64,000 nt of DNA from JAVSMW01 sp032027005 (GTDB taxonomy: Bacteria > Bacillota > Thermincolia > Thermincolales > UBA2595), in assembly GCA_032027005.1 (NCBI GenBank), contig JAVSMW010000003.1:150154-214153 (forward strand). Reading direction: 5' to 3'. Made by a program: the position numbers and the translations under genes. Below the pieces are notes generated by a model. The model saw only the letters and a program-made list of their open reading frames with translations. It was not told the DNA's origin and did no database searches. This document shows, one piece after another, positions 7,691 through 15,665 of this stretch; position 1 is the stretch's first letter; every line of letters begins with the position of its first letter.

Positions 7691-7699
7691 ACTTTTCAC

Positions 7700-8836
7700 C
7701 TACCCAAAATTTGATATAGTGTATGCCACTAATAGTCCGATCCCGGCAATGGAAGCTGCGACCACCAGAGGCACTGCAATGATGGTCTCTCTCAGGGTGC
7801 CCGAGAAAGATGTGTACGTGCTGGAACCGGTAAAATTCAGGGCCAGATATGTGGATATTGAAAGAAGCAGCAAAAAGTTACCTATCAATATCAGATTGTT
7901 TCCGGAAAACATAAATATGCTGTGAAACTTAACATATACCAGCGCCCAAAGGGTCCCCAAAAATAAACCCTTTAAAGCAAAGGACCTAAAGGGAAGGTAT
8001 GGCAGTAAGATCGGAACAAAAAAGGCACCCATGAGTAATGCCACAAGGTATGGAAGGAGATTGAAAAAGGTGTCTGTAACAATTTTAAAGTCAAAACCAT
8101 GGTGATTAACTACATTAAAAACTGCTAAAAGAATGACCGGTATTAACAAGAACTTCAGCCCAGGAACTATCTCCATAGGAGTCAGGACAAGCCTGTCTTT
8201 AAAATCAAATCTAACCTTTCGCATTTCATCGGTTACCTTCCCGCCATTGACCAGAAATTCATTAATATCCTTGGCTCTTACGGGCCCAAAGATTACTTTA
8301 AAACCGGTGCTTTGCGTTACTTTTTGGCTGGCCACACCAGTTGCCCCAAGCTGGGGCAAGGTAATTTTCCGATGGGATACTACCTGTTCTAACTTAGTCT
8401 TTTTGATTCTGTTGATAAGCTCGCCGGTACCAAAAGTACCTTTACCGGCCGCACACCAAACATTAATCCCTTTTGTGTCAAGGACCAGAACCCATAAGTT
8501 TTGACCGGCCAATTCCCTGCGTAATGTATCAAAGGTTAGTTTGTAGTTGGCTGTAACAAGAACAGGCGCACTCTCATCGGGATGCCCTACAGCATAAAGC
8601 CCGGGTGAGACAGTATGGGTATAACGGTTAATGCCCCATCTCACTTTAAAATTACCATGATTATCCTGCGCAGTCAACACGGTGCTGATTTTCCGGACCT
8701 TACCGGCAGGGGTTTCTATTAACCCCTCAATCCACTCATGCTGCACACCCTCATCATTATACAAGGCCTCATCGGTATCTGCCTCAGGCAGAAAGTCTTT
8801 CGGGCCTCAGCAGCTTGCTTGATTTTTGTCTATCAT
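7700..8836 (-). CDS. hgcA: HgcA corrinoid mercury methyltransferase, with in-frame TGA at codon 10 (probable selenocysteine)
   Basis: 378 aa if TGA is read through. Residues ~30-200 form the corrinoid-binding domain with the HgcA signature NVWCAAGKGTFGT; its Cys (about residue 128) is the lower axial cobalt ligand in HgcA. The C-terminal ~170 residues form five membrane helices, as in the family. HgcA transfers a methyl group to Hg(II) with HgcB. The ATG at 8836 has an ideal CGGAGG site six bases upstream and is followed by MIDKNQASC, TGA (8807-8809), then GPKDFLPEADTDEALYNDEG, joining the conserved domain in frame. The only alternative start, TTG at 8764, lacks a proper ribosome site. A hairpin follows the TGA. 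It precedes hgcB with translational coupling and follows mntA-hepT. Confidence 0.9.
8778..8792 (-). promoter_or_regulatory. Candidate bacterial SECIS hairpin in hgcA
   Basis: Stem TCTGCC/GGCAGA with loop TGA; the loop begins 20 bases after the in-frame TGA at 8807-8809. Outer GGCC/GGCC arms (8765-8768 and 8803-8806) could close a larger stem. Spacing and a G in the loop fit the bacterial SECIS rule as I recall it. Confidence 0.5.
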
Positions 8837-8926
8837 TGCTAAAACCTCCGGCAAATTTAAAGTCCAATCCTAGCACCCCCACCTCAGGTGAGACGGGGTT
8901 GATTTTAGTCATTTCCGGGATAGTCA

Positions 8927-9343
8927 TCAAAAAACTTTATTAACTATTTGCTTAACAAAGATGCCAAAATCACCCAAGTTATCCTGAAGGATATTATAAA
9001 TCTCCTGATCATCAACGGTATGATACAAGTGGACTAATCTGTTACGAAATTTAATCATTTTATTGAAGGTGTCCAAATCTACTTCTGCCAGATAGCCATT
9101 TTGCGTTAACAGCATTAAAGCTTCTGAACTTGTTTCCGGTGTCCTCCACCTGTTCCGGGCCGCTATATGATTAGCCACATCAATCATTGCCTCAACATTA
9201 ACCTGCAACAGGTGCTTAGCAGCCTCCACATTGCGGAAATCCTGCAGAAATTCTTTTGTACTGTAACCGGCTAATTGTCTAAGTTTGGCAGTATTCTTTT
9301 CAATGGCTTGAATTTTACTTCTAATCTTTACTCTATCTACCAT
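8927..9343 (-). CDS. hepT: HepT-like toxin (DUF86 RNase family)
   Basis: 138 aa from the ATG at 9343, chosen because AAGGAGG lies nine bases upstream; the earlier in-frame start lacks this. It is all helical, with the family's R-x4-6-H motif as RNRLVHLYH near residue 100. HepT is the toxin of the MntA-HepT system; it is held in check when MntA adds AMP near the catalytic tyrosine, and a Tyr follows the His here. It overlaps the mntA stop by 11 bases. It lies directly upstream of hgcA with only 90 bases between, so readthrough into hgcAB is possible. Confidence 0.88.
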   Translation of the reverse strand: MVDRVKIRSKIQAIEKNTAKLRQLAGYSTKEFLQDFRNVEAAKHLLQVNVEAMIDVANHIAARNRWRTPETSSEALMLLTQNGYLAEVDLDTFNKMIKFRNRLVHLYHTVDDQEIYNILQDNLGDFGIFVKQIVNKVF

Positions 9344-9764
9344 TGGAGCAGGCCTCCTTAAGGGCTTCGTCATATTCCTTATAATAATAGTTCAGGTCGA
9401 TGGCAAAATCCTGATACAAGCCTGTAACTTTTTCAATAAAATCACTAGTGGTTACATAATCCTTTTCGTAAACAATATTTCCTGCCTGGATGACTCGAAA
9501 TTGAAGGTTCAAGGGTGCCTTGTTGAGATTTACCATATCTACCTTATCGGTTTCAAGAAAAGCAGATAACTTAGCTAAAAAGTCAGCTTCATCAGTGATT
9601 CCAATTCGTTTATCAAATAAAACAGCAAAATCAATATCACTTAAGGTAGTCTGATACGTTGTGCCATAGGAACCAAACAAGAAAACAGAGAGTACATCCG
9701 GCATCTCCGCAAAGAAGGGCGGCAGAAGTTTTATTTTGTTATCGAGTTGTAATAAGCTCTTCAT
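9333..9764 (-). CDS. mntA: MntA-type nucleotidyltransferase antitoxin
   Basis: 143 aa from the ATG at 9764 (GGAGG site). The minimal nucleotidyltransferase motif GSYG-x6-SDID is present, with the further Asp in KVDMV completing the metal triad. The family neutralises HepT by AMPylation. The pair with hepT is complete and looks active. A well-matched sigma-A promoter lies at 9790-9818. Confidence 0.88.
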   Translation of the reverse strand: MKSLLQLDNKIKLLPPFFAEMPDVLSVFLFGSYGTTYQTTLSDIDFAVLFDKRIGITDEADFLAKLSAFLETDKVDMVNLNKAPLNLQFRVIQAGNIVYEKDYVTTSDFIEKVTGLYQDFAIDLNYYYKEYDEALKEACSNGR

Positions 9765-9789
9765 TTTATTGCCTCCTTCAATCATCCTT

Positions 9790-9818
9790 ATTCTAACAAC
9801 TAATTTACTTCCAGTCAA
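9790..9818 (-). promoter_or_regulatory. Sigma-A promoter of mntA-hepT (and perhaps hgcAB)
   Basis: On the minus strand TTGACT (9813-9818), 17 bases, TAGAAT (9790-9795). No better promoter is seen in the 90 bases between hepT and hgcA, so it may also serve hgcAB. Confidence 0.65.
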
Positions 9819-9929
9819 TGACAGGAAATTGTCGATTGCCCGGCCTGACTTTCGGACATTATATTAGAAACTGCTACCTTAATATTATAACCCGCTTCCT
9901 GAAATTTCTTTTGGGCTTTCTCAACAAGC

Positions 9930-9955
9930 TGAAAAACGGCCCATATGGGCCGCTT
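9930..9955 (-). terminator. Intrinsic terminator after the polyferredoxin gene
   Basis: On the minus strand the palindrome CGGCCCATATGGGCCG is followed by TTTTT, about 15 bases after the stop at 9969. Confidence 0.75.
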
Positions 9956-9968
9956 CTCATTGTTATTA

Positions 9969-11327
9969 TTACATTCTCATAGCCATAGGCAAATAGAACA
10001 ACAATATATTCACCGCTCCCAGAATTACCAGGAGAACTACGTAGGGGACAAACGCTTTCTTTTGCTGGGGCTCCCCGTAGTTACTTTTGGCAATCCTGTA
10101 TGCTGTATAAATTGAGCCCAGGGTGCCCACAATTATCAGCACATACTGCATAACCTGGATGGCAGCACTGTCCAATATCGCCGGTGAAGCATCATGAACC
10201 TCCATCCCAAACACTCCCATGGCTGTATAAACAACCGTCAGCCCTTCGGCCAGTAAGTGAAAAAGGTTGTGGGCTATGTGAGCCGTAAGGTCTAGGGGGA
10301 TGATAGCATAACCGAATTTGGTCAGGGTGGACCAAACACTTTCGCTCACCAATTTTCCGGCCACAGCGGATGTGATGGTTAAGGCCAGGATTGGTAAGGC
10401 CATGGCAATGGCAAAGGTAATACTAAAGGTTACGAAGTAACTGTCGGTGCCTGTTAGTGCCTCCAGGAAAGCCAGCACCGGCGGCCAGGTCTGAAGCATG
10501 GTAAAGTTCTGCACAAACACGATACCCATAATAATTACTGCCAAAATTGCTTCTTCTAATTTGGGCCTGCGCACAAACCAAAGTTCTTTGGTAAAGGGGC
10601 GCACCGACAATCTTAAAGAATCATTGGGGCAGTTTTTGACACAATAGCCGCACAGATTACATTTTGAATTTGTATCCATTGTCCTGGGGAACTCAAACAT
10701 GGGGCATCCCGGTGCCTTCTCTCCACCTTTAAAGCAGGCCTGGGTATTACAGGTGGCACAGATTTCCGGGGTGGCTCTGAGTTCTAAGGCAGCAGCCCGG
10801 GAGTAGTTACCGGATAAACCTCCTAAGAAACAAAGATACCTGCACCAGGTCCGGCGTTCAAAAAACAAAGCAGCTACCACTACCCCGGTAAAGATCAGCA
10901 TCAGCAAATATCCTGAACCCCGCGGTGATTCGACAACCCCAAATACATGATCAGACCAGGTAATCAGCACGAACAAAATATCGATAATCCAAATGCCGTA
11001 TTTCTTGAGGAAACGGGGTACGGCAAGGTTAGCACCAAATAATTTCTGGAATACATCACTTACTGTAGCAAAGGGGCAAATAGCACACCAAAAACGTCCC
11101 AGCAAGAGAAAAATCAGTGGTATTAAGGGCCACCATAATATCCATGTAGCGGCACTGCCAAAATTGTCATGAGCTGACGAAGGTCCCCACAAGGTTTGGT
11201 AGACTATAAAACTAAAGACTACCAGTGTAATCCACTGCAAAACTCCGGGAAAAAGCCTGCTTTTAAACAAACCGCCAATTAATGGATTTTTCAAAAGGTT
11301 ATTTGGTCTCTTATTTAGCTCCAACAT
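9969..11327 (-). CDS. Membrane 4Fe-4S polyferredoxin, NapH/NosR/CcoG-like
   Basis: 452 aa. Several membrane helices alternate with cysteine motifs: FWCAICPF near residue 80 and TWCRYLCFLGG near 165 (the CxxxCP-type motifs of NapH/NosR), a CATCNTQAC cluster near 190, then a classic CNLCGYCVKNCP. About five further helices follow. The protein probably carries electrons across or along the membrane. It overlaps the FixH-like gene's end by 17 bases, so the two form an operon. The exact electron donor and acceptor are unknown. Confidence 0.8.
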   Translation of the reverse strand: MLELNKRPNNLLKNPLIGGLFKSRLFPGVLQWITLVVFSFIVYQTLWGPSSAHDNFGSAATWILWWPLIPLIFLLLGRFWCAICPFATVSDVFQKLFGANLAVPRFLKKYGIWIIDILFVLITWSDHVFGVVESPRGSGYLLMLIFTGVVVAALFFERRTWCRYLCFLGGLSGNYSRAAALELRATPEICATCNTQACFKGGEKAPGCPMFEFPRTMDTNSKCNLCGYCVKNCPNDSLRLSVRPFTKELWFVRRPKLEEAILAVIIMGIVFVQNFTMLQTWPPVLAFLEALTGTDSYFVTFSITFAIAMALPILALTITSAVAGKLVSESVWSTLTKFGYAIIPLDLTAHIAHNLFHLLAEGLTVVYTAMGVFGMEVHDASPAILDSAAIQVMQYVLIIVGTLGSIYTAYRIAKSNYGEPQQKKAFVPYVVLLVILGAVNILLFYLPMAMRM

Positions 11328-11988
11328 TTGCTTCCCCTCCTTTTGGCTGTTGCTTTTCGCCTTTGAGAACCCGAGCCATAATTATACAAATAACAATAAT
11401 TCCGAAAATGCTCCAGAGGAAAACCAGGTTTGGCCCATTATAAATTACTTCAAAAGTAGTGTTTAAAGTTTCTTTATGCCCGTCAGAGTACTCAATATTG
11501 ATATCGGCTTTAATCTCGCCAACCTCAGTTAATTTGACTTCACCTATATAATGGCCTGCCTCTTCTGCGAACTCTAAAACAACTTCCTGAGGCTCAAACT
11601 CCATGGTTCCATGGCCATCCATCTGCGGGTCCATACTGATAGTCACCGTCACCGTGGCATCAGTTACCGCTTCACTAGCATCGTCTTTTATTTCCAGAAT
11701 TAACTCACCATGACCTTTGACAGGGGGATCTGGTTCAATAAAGAGTTCAACAAGAAATTCATCTTCAGGCTCATTTTCCGCAGGCTTTAGGCTGCTCTCC
11801 TCCTTTGTTTCCCCATTTGCTTTGTCCTCAGCTCGGCCGCTGTCCTTTTTGATTAGGGACTGCTTCTGCGGCCCTTCATCTTTGTGGGGATTTCCCCCAC
11901 CCGTCGCGTGAGCTGTCCCGGCTAAACCGCCTAAAACCAGCACAGTTACCAACATTGCCAAAATCGTGAAACGCAACAGCTTTTTCAA
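11311..11988 (-). CDS. Secreted/membrane-anchored FixH/YtkA-like protein
   Basis: 225 aa from a TTG at 11988 with GGGGAG eight bases upstream. A signal peptide ends near ...GTAHA, then a charged Lys/Glu/Pro linker, a beta-sandwich domain (about residues 75-170) resembling FixH/YtkA, and one C-terminal membrane helix with a basic tail. Such domains accompany membrane redox proteins and copper or haem-oxidase assembly. Its partner here is the polyferredoxin at 9969. The family assignment is from pattern and is moderate. Confidence 0.65.
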   Translation of the reverse strand: MKKLLRFTILAMLVTVLVLGGLAGTAHATGGGNPHKDEGPQKQSLIKKDSGRAEDKANGETKEESSLKPAENEPEDEFLVELFIEPDPPVKGHGELILEIKDDASEAVTDATVTVTISMDPQMDGHGTMEFEPQEVVLEFAEEAGHYIGEVKLTEVGEIKADINIEYSDGHKETLNTTFEVIYNGPNLVFLWSIFGIIVICIIMARVLKGEKQQPKGGEANVGAK

Positions 11989-12023
11989 ATTTTCATCTCC
12001 CCTTTGTAATTTTTTAAATAAAA

Positions 12024-12050
12024 AACCGGTCACGTCAAACGCAACCGGTT
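12024..12050 (-). terminator. Terminator-like inverted repeat after the DUF2294 gene
   Basis: AACCGGT/ACCGGTT arms separated by 13 bases, followed on the minus strand by TTTTATTT. A second hairpin (CAGTTTTTG/CAAAAACTG, 12128-12158) lies closer to the DUF2294 stop but has no T-run. Confidence 0.5.
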
Positions 12051-12160
12051 AATTAACAGAGTTCTATTCACTGCTAACCTACTGGATCCTAAATGTTAAC
12101 TTCAAAGCAACTATGTTCCCTCTCAGCCAACAGTTTTTGATTTTAGCGCCCAAAAACTGC

Positions 12161-12610
12161 TTATTCTTCAAAGCCTACGGCTTTATCCAATATAAATACT
12201 TCCACTCTCTCATCCCGACGAACATCTATATCGGTATGCAGGCTTAAAACCCTGCAGCCTAAAGTTCTTGTGATCACATCCTCAAATTCATTTCTGACTA
12301 ACCCCATGATTTCCTGGCGCGCTTCCTTAATCAGCTGGGAGCCTTGTTCAGATCTGGCCAGAATCTGTTCAGACGGCGTCAAAATACCCTGTTTTCTGAC
12401 TAACACGCAATCTTTCACTATATTGCATTTAATTACTTCAGGACCTTTACCCATGTGAAGCTTCATCAGCCGGGATAATTCTTCGCAAATCAGCTTTTCA
12501 GCCTTCCCTTTTGTCAAGCGCCCAACCACCCTACTACATAGTTTAGTACTACAATTCATTATAAGGGGCTTGGCTGTAAAAATCAATGCCTTTTTATTCT
12601 TCAATGCCAA
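12161..12610 (-). CDS. DUF2294 family protein
   Basis: 149 aa; the conserved part begins near residue 30. It shows the family pattern GKGPEVIKCNIVKD, LVRKQGILTPSEQ, and near the C-terminus GCRVLSLHTDIDVRRDERVEVFILD. DUF2294 proteins are small, single-domain and found mainly in Firmicutes and cyanobacteria; the function is unknown. It overlaps the 3' end of the MutS-like gene by 17 bases. The first ~17 residues may be untranslated, since an internal ATG fits better. Confidence 0.8.
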   Translation of the reverse strand: MALKNKKALIFTAKPLIMNCSTKLCSRVVGRLTKGKAEKLICEELSRLMKLHMGKGPEVIKCNIVKDCVLVRKQGILTPSEQILARSEQGSQLIKEARQEIMGLVRNEFEDVITRTLGCRVLSLHTDIDVRRDERVEVFILDKAVGFEE

Positions 12611-14387
12611 TAATTTTCATCAGGGCCAGAGCGTTGGTATGTTGGGAAACACCCGGCTTCAGGCGGTAATCGAAACTTATTTGGTTATCCGTGATAGTAT
12701 CGGTAAAATGATAATTTTTAATTAAAGGATTTTCCTGCTCTAAAACACTTATTTCCAGGTCATGAGTTGTCACCAGACCAATGGCCCCAGCCTTGGACAG
12801 CTTCCTGACAACAGTTTTCGCCCCAAAAATTCTATCTTTTGAGTTTGTTCCATTAAAAATCTCGTCAATCATAAAAATAAGGTTTTCACCTGACCCGGCG
12901 GCATCGATAATCTGCTTTATTCTTTTAATTTCGGCGTAAAAAGTAGACACATTCTGCTCCAGATTATCAAAAACCTGGATGCTGGTATAAATATTCATAT
13001 AACCACAGCACATCTCTGCCGCACAAACAGGAGCACCACAGTAAGCGAGCACCAGATTTAGACCCATTGTTCTCAGGAAAGTGCTTTTGCCTGACATATT
13101 GGAGCCTGTGATAATTAAGGTTGTGCCAGGTGCAGTAACAGAAACATCATTGGAAACCCTGGTCTCTTTGTTAATTAACGGGTGCCCCAAAGATTTCGCA
13201 GTAAAAACCGGAGAAGTTTCCGCTACAATCGGGTAAATCCAGTCAGGGTTGTCATGAGCCATTCCCGCTATACTGGACAAGGCATCAAATTCTCCAATGA
13301 CAGCCAGCCAGTTTTTCAATAATACTCCGGATTTGTTTTTCCATGCCGCCACTTTTTGCAAAGTATGCAGGTCCCAAAACACACAAATATTCAGGATAAA
13401 ATGAACCACCGGGGAATGCTGGAAGGTCATCCTGTCTGCGATTTTCGCTAAAGCTTGGACTTGCTGTGACGCCTCCTGCCTGCCGACAAAAAGCCGGGCC
13501 TGCATTTCCCTGAGGCGGGGAGCCTTAAAAGGTTCCTCTTCGATGCATTTTAGCAGCAGGGAAAAACTGCTCAATTCAGCAACAGCCCGTCCAAGTTGGC
13601 CAAAAGCCTGATAAACCCTGGATGCGGTATATAATACCACTGCCAGCTGCCCAAAAAGCGTAATCAGCCAAAGATATGGCGGCACCGCCCGAAAAAAAGC
13701 CAGGCCCAGCAGCCCAAAAGTCAACACCGGCAAAAACCAAAGCCCAAATTTATATTTGTCGCTGACTGAAAATCCTCTGGCTTCTGCCCAGGCCAGAAGA
13801 CCTTCAGGTCTTCTGTCGGCAATATCACTAATTAATCCGGAAGCTTCATAATGCTGCCGCCAGCCAAGTCTGCCGGCCAGGTCCCGGACCGCTTTTTGAC
13901 GCATGCCAATTACTGTAAAGTCAGGTTTTGTAGTTAAGTATTTAAATAAGGCTTCCCGTCCCAGCAGAGTGGTAGTGGCGTCTATATATTGAAAAAGAGA
14001 GCCCTGCCCAAAGATATTTAAATCCACTGAGTACGGATGTTCCGGGCTAATGAACTGCTTGCCCGTGTTGGTGAAGCCAGTCCATTTGCCGGTTAAGCGA
14101 AGCAGGCATTTTTCGTTAATTCGCATCAGGTTTTGATAATATTTAATTTTTTCTTTAATCAGGTTATGCTTTATGACCAATAACCCGAAAAGAATTAATA
14201 AAAGAACTGCCAGGAAGCTCAGTTCCGGCCGCTTAAGGTGATAGCTGCTGAATAAGGAGCCAATCAGGGCCGTGGCTGCAGCTATTCGCAGCAGCATAAA
14301 AAAGGTGTTTTGCTGCTGCAGGCCGGCCAGTTTTTTTAACGCCTTATCTTTCTGCAAGCGATAGATGTCGGAAATTTTTTCAGTCAT
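12594..14387 (-). CDS. MutS-like ATPase with membrane helices
   Basis: 597 aa. The C-terminal ATPase resembles MutS domain V: Walker A ITGSNMSGKSTFLR, Walker B MIDEIFNGTNS, and TTHDLE. The N-terminal DNA mismatch-recognition domain of MutS1 is absent, as is the Smr domain of MutS2. Instead there are hydrophobic helices near residues 28-70 and 210-255, followed by a helical lever region. It is thus a membrane-associated MutS-related protein, a widespread but little-studied type. ATG with CGGAGG at four bases. The role in DNA repair is uncertain. Confidence 0.82.
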   Translation of the reverse strand: MTEKISDIYRLQKDKALKKLAGLQQQNTFFMLLRIAAATALIGSLFSSYHLKRPELSFLAVLLLILFGLLVIKHNLIKEKIKYYQNLMRINEKCLLRLTGKWTGFTNTGKQFISPEHPYSVDLNIFGQGSLFQYIDATTTLLGREALFKYLTTKPDFTVIGMRQKAVRDLAGRLGWRQHYEASGLISDIADRRPEGLLAWAEARGFSVSDKYKFGLWFLPVLTFGLLGLAFFRAVPPYLWLITLFGQLAVVLYTASRVYQAFGQLGRAVAELSSFSLLLKCIEEEPFKAPRLREMQARLFVGRQEASQQVQALAKIADRMTFQHSPVVHFILNICVFWDLHTLQKVAAWKNKSGVLLKNWLAVIGEFDALSSIAGMAHDNPDWIYPIVAETSPVFTAKSLGHPLINKETRVSNDVSVTAPGTTLIITGSNMSGKSTFLRTMGLNLVLAYCGAPVCAAEMCCGYMNIYTSIQVFDNLEQNVSTFYAEIKRIKQIIDAAGSGENLIFMIDEIFNGTNSKDRIFGAKTVVRKLSKAGAIGLVTTHDLEISVLEQENPLIKNYHFTDTITDNQISFDYRLKPGVSQHTNALALMKIIGIEE

Positions 14388-14913
14388 TTTGCCTCCGTTT
14401 GATCTGGCTTTACCTGTAATTTATAAATCTGAGAAGATTTTTACTTCAAAAAGTATAATGCCAATAAACCTTATATTGTATTGGGCCGGAGGTGTCATTG
14501 CAATGACAAGAAAGCACAGAAGCGCGGAGAAATGTAGAGCTGTGGATGAACGCTGAAAAACACGGATAAAAAGACATGGGTATAGTTTACATAATTCAGA
14601 AGTAACCACAGAGTCGCAGCGCTTTATCAGCTCAATAACAGGGGGCTGTTTATTGTAATCATATCAGCGATTTTTTATTGAAAACTTCATTTTTTATATA
14701 GATTAAATGAATTCAATAGAATAATTTAGTAATAACAATGACGATGTCAATATTTGGACAGAAGCAGCCAACCTATTGTCAGAAGTCTCTCTCTGCGTCT
14801 CTGCGGTTGTCTTTTTATATGTTCCGGTCCCCCCTGCCCTATTCGAAATACTCGCTCATCAGGAGTTCTCAATTTATAATAATTCATAAATATGTTTGGT
14901 AAATTCCCCAAAA
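14388..14913. other. Intergenic stretch with low-complexity repeat-like segments
   Basis: No gene is seen. It holds short motifs of the type CCACAGAGTCGCAG and TCTCTGCGTCTCTGCGG near 14605 and 14795, and AAAAAGACA in opposite orientations near 14568 and 14810. Such sequences recur as degenerate intergenic repeats in many environmental bacteria. The rest is AT-rich. Confidence 0.4.
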
Positions 14914-15351
14914 TCATGTAGGTGATTCAAACTCTGATATACAAAACAGCCGCTGCACAGGTTGAAAATCGAAATACCAATCCAAGGTCCTCACCTTAAA
15001 ATCGACCAACTGGCCGTCAGCCCCATCCCGGACATATACTGACTCTCCATCCTTAATTACACGGTACGCTAAATTAGGTGGAACCTCATTAAGAACAACC
15101 AGATCAAACCTATCACAGCCAAGAATCACCGACAGTTCACCCATTAACCTGAGTCGTTCCGCCAGATATTTTTCCGGTTCGAAAGTCTTGTCCAACAAAA
15201 CGGCTAAATCAACATCACTCAATGCAGTCTGTGTTCCACCGGCATAAGAGCCGAAGAGGTAAAAAGCCGTCATCTCGCCACGGTCTTTATTTTTGTCTAT
15301 GAATTTTCGAAGACTTGAAATTAATTTTTCCTTTTGAAACATTTTATCCAT
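14914..15351 (-). CDS. Orphan MNT-domain nucleotidyltransferase
   Basis: 145 aa with the minimal nucleotidyltransferase motif LFGSYAGGTQTALSDVDLAV and a third acidic residue in RFDLVVL. It resembles the MntA at 9333-9764 in domain plan but has no HepT gene beside it. The C-terminus ends in QPVQRLFCISEFESPT, which looks atypical and may reflect loss of downstream sequence. GGGAG precedes the ATG. It is either an orphan antitoxin or another small nucleotidyltransferase. Confidence 0.75.
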   Translation of the reverse strand: MDKMFQKEKLISSLRKFIDKNKDRGEMTAFYLFGSYAGGTQTALSDVDLAVLLDKTFEPEKYLAERLRLMGELSVILGCDRFDLVVLNEVPPNLAYRVIKDGESVYVRDGADGQLVDFKVRTLDWYFDFQPVQRLFCISEFESPT

Positions 15352-15448
15352 GAGTATAGCTCCCTCATCCTGGTTAATTAATTATACCTTATCTTGCTTT
15401 TCTTTTCCTGCCGATTCCTGTAGCCGATAAAAAAATTCCAAAAATCAA

Positions 15449-15616
15449 GTGTCTGAAGAATCAGTGAAACAGCTCGGGGAACTAAACCCCTCACTGGCTG
15501 TGCCAAGTCATGGACAACCGATGAGGGGTGAGGAACTAACGCGGCATTTAGATTTTTTGATAAATCAATTTGATCAGATTGCTGTCCCGGAGCAGGAGCG
15601 TTTTGTTGATAAATAG
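15449..15616 (+). pseudogene. C-terminal remnant of an MBL-fold hydrolase
   Basis: A 55-codon open stretch reads ...EESVKQLGELNPSLAVPSHG, QPMRGEEL, then ...EIAVPEQERF-like and stops at TAG. The SHGQPM segment is the last metal-ligand region of metallo-beta-lactamase-fold hydrolases. The upstream three quarters of the gene is absent and no ribosome site precedes the fragment. It is a degraded gene end. Confidence 0.55.
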
Positions 15617-15665
15617 GCTGACCCTTGGAAAAAACACGTTAGTCCCGGGGCTTCTTCCGGAGCCC

